In this document: positions 29,940 through 35,464 of the stretch, piece by piece
How positions within the stretch are numbered: the first letter of the stretch is position 1
Layout of the letters: each line of letters opens with the position of its first letter
IMG/VR virus record: IMGVR_UViG_3300027734_000178
Coordinates: 1-35,464 of that record
Reading direction: 5' to 3' (one strand)
DNA length: 35,464 nucleotides
Source of the DNA: a virus
Notes under the pieces: model-generated
Told to the model about the DNA's origin: nothing
What the model saw: the letters and a program-made list of their open reading frames with translations, nothing else
The model's database searches: none
Program-made: the position numbers and the translations under genes

Positions 29940-30515
29940 TTATTTCACCCCGTAAAGTGCAAACGACGAATACTGCGCAAAACTTGTTTGGTTGGTAGTA
30001 ATGCTTAAAGCAGAAACGGCAGATATACTTCTCCAACAAGATGAATTGAAGAAAAACGCTTCACCAGCGTTGTTGTTTAAACTTGTACCAGCGATGGCAT
30101 TAACTGTCTTGTTCTTTGTAGGGCTGGCGTAGTCTAAAATATCAACAATCATGGTTGCATATGACAAAGGCAACGCTGATGAGGCACCCTGTGCTTGTCC
30201 GATTGCGCACGCTGTAGTGTTGATGCTTGAATCCGCTCCAGGCGAACCCGTTCCGTATCCATAAACACGGTGCCAAGAGTAGTTGCCACTAGCGTCATCA
30301 TTCATTTGCATATAGATTGTTCCATCGCCTGTGCCAGTTGTAGACCTGTGCACTGCGCGAATCTGCAAATGCCTATATCCAGCTGGAATACCCGCAAAAG
30401 TGACCGAAGGGACCGCCGTTGCGCCCACAGTTACAGTGGCCAGTGCGTCATACACGCCTACGGCAAAACTCAGGTTGCCGCTAATGGCAGAGGCTAAGAC
30501 TCCAAGGATTGGCAT
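29940..30515 (-). CDS. Fibre beta-sandwich protein without glycine-rich domain
   Basis: A 191-aa protein that corresponds only to the N-terminal sandwich of the two adhesins: SVTFAGIPAGYRHLQIRAVHRST in the same place as their TDLxxV strands, and an end FAQYSSFALYGVK that matches their FSLYGVA motif and then stops. It may be a founder module, a truncated duplicate or a spacer subunit. It overlaps the collagen-like gene stop by one base. Confidence 0.75.
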   Translation of the reverse strand: MPILGVLASAISGNLSFAVGVYDALATVTVGATAVPSVTFAGIPAGYRHLQIRAVHRSTTGTGDGTIYMQMNDDASGNYSWHRVYGYGTGSPGADSSINTTACAIGQAQGASSALPLSYATMIVDILDYASPTKNKTVNAIAGTSLNNNAGEAFFFNSSCWRSISAVSALSITTNQTSFAQYSSFALYGVK

Positions 30516-31156
30516 TAGGAGAGGTCACCCACGACTGTAAATGTATTTGCTGCTGTGCAGATAATCGAACAAGCTGAATACCGTGCTCTTAGCTTGGGCG
30601 CTGTTGCTGTCGCACCAGTGGAAGTGATTGTGACACCCGCACCCTGCGCAAAAGTAACCTGGCCCACACCGATTTGCTGCACATTGATAACGTCATTGGC
30701 TGCAAACACCGAAGGTGGAACAGTGATGGTGATTGCACCTGCGTTGTTAGCTGTAACCAAGTCGTTGACGTCGGTTAGAACAAGCGTGTAAGTTGTGCCA
30801 GTTTGTGCGTTGAAAGCTGCGATACCGCCACCAGCAGCGCCAGTTGGACCTGTAGCGCCGTTTGGACCAGTTGCACCTGTCGGACCTGTTGGCCCTGTCG
30901 CACCGATTGGACCAGTTGGACCTGTGATGCCAGTAACGCCAGTTGGGCCTGTCGCACCGATTGGACCAGTTGGACCAGTAGCGCCAGCAGCACCAGCTGT
31001 GTAAGCATACGCCAAAGAGTTCCAAGGAGTTGAGCCCGTGCCCATCTTGTACTTGGCTGTGTCGGTTTCGAGTCCGATTTCGCCTGCAGCAAGGGTGGGG
31101 TTGTTAGATGTCCAGTTGGCCGCGGTGTCTCGGCGATTTTGGAGTCTTGATGTCAT
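30515..31156 (-). CDS. Collagen-like fibre with Mtd-type N-terminus
   Basis: A 213-aa protein. Residues 1-50 ([45 protein letters not shown]) are the head-binding domain common to phage fibres (Mtd_N-like/hyaluronidase-like). Then about 20 Gly-X-Y triplets ([13 protein letters not shown]) form a collagen-like shaft. The C-terminal 85 residues ([26 protein letters not shown] ... ) are a small trimeric-type beta domain. A complete short fibre by itself. Confidence 0.85.
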   Translation of the reverse strand: MTSRLQNRRDTAANWTSNNPTLAAGEIGLETDTAKYKMGTGSTPWNSLAYAYTAGAAGATGPTGPIGATGPTGVTGITGPTGPIGATGPTGPTGATGPNGATGPTGAAGGGIAAFNAQTGTTYTLVLTDVNDLVTANNAGAITITVPPSVFAANDVINVQQIGVGQVTFAQGAGVTITSTGATATAPKLRARYSACSIICTAANTFTVVGDLS

Positions 31157-31177
31157 GTTGGCTGCTTTCTCTATTGG

Positions 31178-32926
31178 CTAGAATGTCGTGACTGACGCCC
31201 CAGCGTCAATGATGTAAGTCCATGAAGTTGTGCTTGATGTCTCTGCGTTGTATATGACGTCGCCGATTTGAGCCGAGGTGCCGCCGTCTAAGTAGTCTAC
31301 AACGGGGTTGTCGCCGCCTTGCGGGCCAGTCGCACCAGTCGCACCGTTTGCGCCAGTTGCACCCGTTGCACCGACTGGACCTGTAGAGCCCGTCGGACCT
31401 GTTGTGCCTTGCGGGCCAGTTGGGCCAGTGGCGCCTGTTGCGCCGTCTGTGCCGTTCGTACCTGCAGGGCCTGTGGCACCAGTTGCACCGACGGGGCCTG
31501 TGGCACCGACTGCGCCTGTTGAACCGACAGCTCCTGTTGCACCGACTGGGCCAGTCGCACCGACGGGGCCTGTGGCGCCGATTGGGCCAGTAACTCCGAC
31601 GTCGCCTTGGATTCCTTGAATGCCTTGTGGGCCTGTTGCGCCAGTAGCACCTGCAGGGCCTGTGGCTCCTGCTGGACCTGTGGCACCGACTGGGCCTGTT
31701 GGACCAGTCGCACCATCAACACCAGCGGGGCCTGTTGCACCAACTGCACCTGTTGCTCCAGCTGCACCCGACGCGCCGACTGGGCCTGTAGCACCGATTG
31801 GCCCTGTTGGACCCGTCGGGCCTGGGATAATAGAAGCTGCACCGCTGGCACCAGTTGCACCGATTGGGCCTGTTGGGCCTGTCGAGCCTGTGGGACCTTG
31901 TGGGCCTGTAGCACCTGTTGCACCGCTTGGTCCAACAATGCCGCCCGAAACGATTGCTAAGAAGACTAAGTGGTTATTCGCAAAGCCAGTTGTGCCAGTT
32001 CCACCCGACGCGAGCAAAGAGACTGCGATTGTATCGTAGCCAGTCTGCTCGACAGGCGCCGCTGTGACCGTCCATTTTTGAAAGTTGTCAGAGTCGTTGG
32101 CATCTTGTACAACAACAACGTCGCCCGCTTCGAGCAAATGAAGGAAAATATTGATGTCGTAGTTGTCAGCATCAATGTGGCTCACGTTAAGCGCAGTTGC
32201 GCTCGTTTGTGTTGCGTTGTTGTAAATAATGAAAGTGTTGCCAGGGTTGCCGCTTGTTATGCTTGTCTTGATTTTGTAGTCATAGAAGCTGCTGGACTGC
32301 CCCTGTGGACCCGTGGCGCCTGTCGCGCCCGTTGGACCACTGACACCTGTTGCGCCGATTGGGCCTGTTGCTCCAGTTGCGCCGATTGGGCCTGTTGTAC
32401 CTGTTGGGCCTGGAACGGTAGAAGCTGCGCCAGTCGCGCCAGTGGCACCGACTGGGCCTGTAGCTCCAGTTGCGCCGACTACGCCTTGAATGCCTTGTGG
32501 ACCTGTTGCACCGACTGGACCTGTCGCGCCGACTGGACCTGTTGGGCCAGTGACACCGACGAGGCCTTGTGGGCCTGTTGCTCCAGTTGTGCCCTGCGGG
32601 CCTGTTGCGCCGATTGGGCCAGTCACACCGACTGGACCTTGAATGCCTTGGATTCCTTGTGGGCCTGTCGCGCCGACTGGACCTGTTGGGCCAGTAACGC
32701 CGATTGGGCCAGTGACACCGATTGGGCCAGTAACACCGATTGGGCCTGTTGGGCCAGAAGCGCCGCTTGGACCAGTGACGCCGATTGGGCCAGTTGCACC
32801 TGTCGCACCAGCAGGACCTGTTGGACCTGTTGGGCCAGTTGAGCCTACAGGGCCCTGTGCTCCAATGTCTGAGATAAGGACGGTGTTGATGTCCTTGACG
32901 ACGGTGACTTGATTTTGGTCAGACAC
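31178..32926 (-). CDS. Long collagen-like fibre protein
   Basis: A 582-aa protein. After a short N-terminus ([18 protein letters not shown]) come two long Gly-X-Y blocks (about residues 28-213 and 333-540) made of GPTGP, GATGP, GPIGV and [11 protein letters not shown] units. A globular beta domain of about 120 residues separates them ([21 protein letters not shown] ... ). A 35-residue C-terminal cap follows. It would make a long trimeric fibre. The repeats are prone to recombination and length change. No phase break is visible. Confidence 0.85.
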   Translation of the reverse strand: MSDQNQVTVVKDINTVLISDIGAQGPVGSTGPTGPTGPAGATGATGPIGVTGPSGASGPTGPIGVTGPIGVTGPIGVTGPTGPVGATGPQGIQGIQGPVGVTGPIGATGPQGTTGATGPQGLVGVTGPTGPVGATGPVGATGPQGIQGVVGATGATGPVGATGATGAASTVPGPTGTTGPIGATGATGPIGATGVSGPTGATGATGPQGQSSSFYDYKIKTSITSGNPGNTFIIYNNATQTSATALNVSHIDADNYDINIFLHLLEAGDVVVVQDANDSDNFQKWTVTAAPVEQTGYDTIAVSLLASGGTGTTGFANNHLVFLAIVSGGIVGPSGATGATGPQGPTGSTGPTGPIGATGASGAASIIPGPTGPTGPIGATGPVGASGAAGATGAVGATGPAGVDGATGPTGPVGATGPAGATGPAGATGATGPQGIQGIQGDVGVTGPIGATGPVGATGPVGATGAVGSTGAVGATGPVGATGATGPAGTNGTDGATGATGPTGPQGTTGPTGSTGPVGATGATGANGATGATGPQGGDNPVVDYLDGGTSAQIGDVIYNAETSSTTSWTYIIDAGASVTTF

Positions 32927-33269
32927 GCGTTACCTCGGGAGCCACTGTTAGCTGGCCCTGAATCAGACGGTCTTTGTAGCTGCCAGACGTCAGTTCGACG
33001 TCGTAAACGTAGTAGCCCTCTTCGAGTGCCGCGGTCTGTGTTGCGGTCATCGTGATTGTGACAACGCCAGTTGCGCCAGTGATGACAATACCGCCGCTTG
33101 GGCTAGTTAGTGTCAACTCGGCTGTGTCAGAACTGTACTGCTGACGCACCTGCATGGCCGCGGTGTACCCAGTCAAGTTGATTGGCGTTCCAGTAGAATC
33201 TTTGTATGTAACAACGACGCTCCAGGTTGCACCCTGGTCGATAGTCGCGTTATAAATGCCAGCAGTCAT
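32919..33269 (-). CDS. Ig-like/BppU-type structural protein
   Basis: A 116-aa all-beta protein ([67 protein letters not shown]). This layout is widespread in phage baseplates and fibres (BppU N-terminal-like) and probably anchors the collagen-like fibre. It overlaps that gene by eight bases and the small membrane gene by TGATG. Confidence 0.75.
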   Translation of the reverse strand: MTAGIYNATIDQGATWSVVVTYKDSTGTPINLTGYTAAMQVRQQYSSDTAELTLTSPSGGIVITGATGVVTITMTATQTAALEEGYYVYDVELTSGSYKDRLIQGQLTVAPEVTRV

Positions 33270-33409
33270 CAGTTAGCCTTTTCTGTAACCCAAACGAGGA
33301 AGGAGCCAAGAGCTATGAGAGCGATTGGCAGTGAGAGCAAACCGAGTCCGACAGTGACAAGCGTGACACCTGCGATTTCAAGAGCAAGCCCAGCATCAAA
33401 GTTCTTCAT
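33269..33409 (-). CDS. Small membrane protein downstream of TerL (46 aa)
   Basis: Fills the space between TerL and the BppU-like gene. Reads MKNFDAGLALEIAGVTLVTVGLG, then LLSLPIALIALGSFLVWV; one long or two short transmembrane segments. AGGAGACAAA precedes the ATG and the stop overlaps the next start. Function unknown; a third holin-like protein is possible but it is far from the lysis genes. Confidence 0.6.
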   Translation of the reverse strand: MKNFDAGLALEIAGVTLVTVGLGLLSLPIALIALGSFLVWVTEKAN

Positions 33410-33417
33410 TTTGTCTC

Positions 33418-34977
33418 CTAGACTTGTATTGTGCGGTATGCGACTTTCGGAGCCACGGGTTCGGGATTGATGAGCGCTTCAGTGCGACCCAGGTAGGCAA
33501 GCACTGCAGCAATCAAACCGTCAATCTTGTGACTGTGCGATGGTTTCATGACCTGACCGTACCGAGTCGGCACCGCGTTAGTCACGTGTCTTGTAAGTTC
33601 AGCTGCACCGCTGTGTTTCAAGCGGCCCTCGAGTGTGTCCTCGAGAAAGCGGTCAAGTCCTTGCGCCATCAGTTTTCGCTGGCTCGAAGGGTAAACCGCG
33701 ACTACTTTGTCGGCGAATGTTGAGTTCCAAGCGTCCAAGTAAGACTGCCAACCCGAAGGGTCTGCCCATATCTTGTGCACTTTGAACTTTGCGAATGCGG
33801 CTCGCACCGCTTCATCGACTTCTGCTCTTGGGACTTCCCACCCGTAACCCGCGGGTCCAGGTGGTCGTTCCCAGCAGTCAATCTGAAAAATCTTGCCGTC
33901 TTCAATACGGCACGCAACAAGAACAGTGGCGTCGTCTTTGCGAGAGCCGTCATACCCAAGCACAACCTCGGTGCCTTCTGCAAGCTCTTCAGGCTCTGCG
34001 GCTGCATTCCATGCTGTGATGTTCATGTAGCGGTCTGTGTCTGTGGACGGCTGGTTCAAAAAGTAGCGTCTTGCGTCTGATGCTTTTGTCATCGGGTCTT
34101 GTATTTCGGCCATTAGGCGGTCAGCATCAAGCCATTTGAAGGCTGGGCCGTACACGAAAGCGAGAGCCTTTTTAAGCTTTTCGCTATCGTGCAGGTCTGG
34201 TACATCGGGCGCTTGCTTGTGGTCGAATAACAGGCCTTGATTTTTTGTGCGGCCTTCTTGTATCGAAATCCATTGGCGGTGCGTTTGTTCAGCGATTGAT
34301 TCCTCGCCGACCGAATACATTGTTGAAGTCTCGAGCATCCAAGGGTCTGCAGCTTTTCGCTTGGCTAGGTTACGCCGAACGGTTTCGTGCATTCGCTTGA
34401 GCTCAGGGCTCGAATAGAGGTGTGTCTCATCAGCCACCGCAAACGACTCTTTTCCGCCGTCTTTTGATGCTGATGCTGCTGTTGATGGGACGATTTCGCC
34501 GCCACCCTTTAGGAAAGTGCGTGTGAGCCCGACGTCGATGCCTGGGTACTCAGTGCCAAAGTTCGTTTTGATGTGCTCGAGCATGTAGCGCACGTTGTCG
34601 TATGTGTTGCCCGATTGCGATTCTTCAGTAGCTAGACATCTGATGAACGGGTACTGCACTGGTCTGCCAACTGGGTTGCCGAACTGGTCCCAACGGTCAA
34701 AGCGAGCAGGGCCGAGAGCCTCAAAGCAGACGAGCATTCCAGCCAGCTCAGATTTCGCACGGCCTTTTGGTCGCGAGAAAAAGGCTCGCCTTGTGACCCG
34801 TCGTCCATTCTTGTCCAGTTCGTATGCTTTCAGTATGAAAGTGGCTTGTTCGTCGTCTAGAGTGATGGCCTCGCCTTGCACGTCGCCTGGGCCGTGGACT
34901 AGATAAGTCTCAATCCAGTCAATCGCGTCCCACCCGAGTGAGATGAAGCTACTCTGTTGCCGTTTCTTCTTTGTCAA
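33418..34977 (-). CDS. terL: Terminase large subunit
   Basis: A 519-aa packaging motor and nuclease. The ATPase part has a deviant Walker A (SRPKGRAKSE, about 69-78) and Walker B with catalytic Glu (FAVADETHLY, about 180-190). The nuclease part shows LGYDGSRKDDATVL, IWADPSGWQSYLDAW and HKIDGLIAAVLA, the three acidic clusters of the RNase H-like fold. It starts at a TTG (34977) inside the TerS end; a GGGGGAG lies unusually close to it, so the start is uncertain by a few residues. Confidence 0.93.
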   Translation of the reverse strand: MTKKKRQQSSFISLGWDAIDWIETYLVHGPGDVQGEAITLDDEQATFILKAYELDKNGRRVTRRAFFSRPKGRAKSELAGMLVCFEALGPARFDRWDQFGNPVGRPVQYPFIRCLATEESQSGNTYDNVRYMLEHIKTNFGTEYPGIDVGLTRTFLKGGGEIVPSTAASASKDGGKESFAVADETHLYSSPELKRMHETVRRNLAKRKAADPWMLETSTMYSVGEESIAEQTHRQWISIQEGRTKNQGLLFDHKQAPDVPDLHDSEKLKKALAFVYGPAFKWLDADRLMAEIQDPMTKASDARRYFLNQPSTDTDRYMNITAWNAAAEPEELAEGTEVVLGYDGSRKDDATVLVACRIEDGKIFQIDCWERPPGPAGYGWEVPRAEVDEAVRAAFAKFKVHKIWADPSGWQSYLDAWNSTFADKVVAVYPSSQRKLMAQGLDRFLEDTLEGRLKHSGAAELTRHVTNAVPTRYGQVMKPSHSHKIDGLIAAVLAYLGRTEALINPEPVAPKVAYRTIQV

Positions 34978-35398
34978 GCTCCCCCACCACTCTCAACAGA
35001 CGAGTTCGTCGCTGGTCAGATAGGGTCTTGTTAGATTTGGCCCCCTCTGCTTCACCCTCGACCTGCAGTCTCAGCCGCATTCTGTCTTCAGGTGTAGCGC
35101 CAAACTTAGCGACTCGGAGCCGCAATTCTGCACCCACGTTGTCACCGTTCCAAAAGGACGAGTGCAAGAGGGCTGTGTCAATCAAAAAATCCCAGTCGGT
35201 GTTGGTGAAAGTTGCAGCCTGTGCTGACTTGCGCCAAGTGTCCCACCAAGTAAAAGTCTGTGTGTGCCAAGGGTAGCCAGCAGGTAGGTCTGGACCACGC
35301 AAGACGTCATCTTGCACGACTACCTGAGTGGGCACAGGGTCCGCGTTTCTGCGTCTGCGCTGTTCTGCGTCTTTTGGCGCTGGGCCTTTGCCTGCCAT
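34949..35398 (-). CDS. terS: Terminase small subunit
   Basis: A 149-aa protein. The N-terminus MAGKGPAPKDAEQRRRRNAD and the YPWHTQTFTWWDTWRKS segment are typical of actinophage small terminases. A helical middle and a charged C-terminal tail follow. It recognises packaging sites and hands DNA to TerL, with which it overlaps by 29 bases. AGGAGC precedes the ATG. It is the first gene of the late operon, next to the right edge. Confidence 0.88.
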   Translation of the reverse strand: MAGKGPAPKDAEQRRRRNADPVPTQVVVQDDVLRGPDLPAGYPWHTQTFTWWDTWRKSAQAATFTNTDWDFLIDTALLHSSFWNGDNVGAELRLRVAKFGATPEDRMRLRLQVEGEAEGAKSNKTLSDQRRTRLLRVVGELDKEETATE

Positions 35399-35445
35399 GT
35401 TGCTCCTAAAATGTGATTTGTGCCACTATGTCGAATCCTAAATCC

Positions 35446-35459
35446 GTACGCGCCGCGTT
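35446..35459. repeat. 14-base inverted repeat, right copy
   Basis: GTACGCGCCGCGTT, the exact reverse complement of 625-638. Lies five bases from the right edge, in the noncoding stretch before TerS (35399-35464), which otherwise shows no gene. Confidence 0.4.
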
Positions 35460-35464
35460 CTTGG

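Noticed and set aside
30515-31156. Mtd-like N-terminus suggesting a diversity-generating retroelement
   Set aside because: No reverse transcriptase, template repeat or accessory gene is present in the window.
31300-32870. Regular short DNA repeats that could suggest a CRISPR array
   Set aside because: Repeats are 9-base Gly-X-Y codon units inside one open frame with no unique spacers.
31308-32912. Long Pro/Ala/Cys/Thr-rich frames on the plus strand opposite the collagen-like and glycine-rich genes
   Set aside because: They are mirror translations of Gly-X-Y and poly-Gly codons, have no ribosome sites, and overlap real fibre genes completely.
1-35464. Temperate lifestyle (prophage)
   Set aside because: No integrase, excisionase or CI-like repressor was found; the single RHH protein is not enough evidence.

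Overview
The window looks like a complete or near-complete genome of a tailed phage with siphovirus architecture: HK97-type capsid, short tape measure, frameshifted tail chaperones and no contractile-tail genes. The host is probably a Gram-positive actinobacterium. This is inferred from the HNH/TerS/TerL style, the RepA-type primase-helicase, a CHAP endolysin without spanins, many GTG/TTG starts and GlxR/CRP-like boxes. No integrase, partition system or clear immunity repressor is visible, so a lytic lifestyle is likely.

Layout. (A) 75-10445, leftward: nucleotide metabolism and replication. In transcription order: an adenylosuccinate lyase (PurB), a small protein, a PD-(D/E)XK resolvase-like nuclease, a secreted lytic transglycosylase, a YqaJ-associated-type protein, a Cas4/RecB-like exonuclease, an ssDNA-binding protein, a Prim-Pol/RepA helicase, an FmdB zinc ribbon, an iteron-like region, a PurZ-type adenylosuccinate synthetase, a MazG-like candidate, a nucleoside deoxyribosyltransferase, dUTPase, a zinc-ribbon protein, an acidic protein and an HNH nuclease. 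(B) 10632-13406, rightward: thirteen tightly overlapping small genes behind two related promoters, each with a TGTGA-N6-TCACA box upstream, ending in a ribbon-helix-helix protein. (C) A strong bidirectional terminator at 13413-13445. (D) 35398-13462, leftward late genes: TerS, TerL, an 8-kb receptor-binding/fibre cassette (collagen-like and glycine-rich proteins), a glycosyltransferase, portal, protease, capsid, connectors, two tandem tail-tube paralogues, frameshifted chaperones, tape measure, minor tail protein, an S74 fibre, and the lysis genes. HNH (left edge) and TerS (right edge) become adjacent if the ends are joined.

The most notable system is nucleotide metabolism. The PurA homologue is short (344 aa) and has Ser in place of the catalytic Asp of the P-loop. 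This is the hallmark of PurZ, the enzyme that commits dGMP to 2-aminoadenine (base Z) synthesis. The phage also encodes its own PurB and a possible MazG-type dNTP pyrophosphohydrolase, so it may carry a self-contained Z-DNA pathway. It has no visible DNA polymerase of the DpoZ type and no DatZ. A single CRP/GlxR-like box between the divergent purB and small-gene promoters, with a second copy at the next promoter, suggests that host cAMP-type regulation is tied to the early genes. Functions are assigned by reading motifs; no database search was possible.
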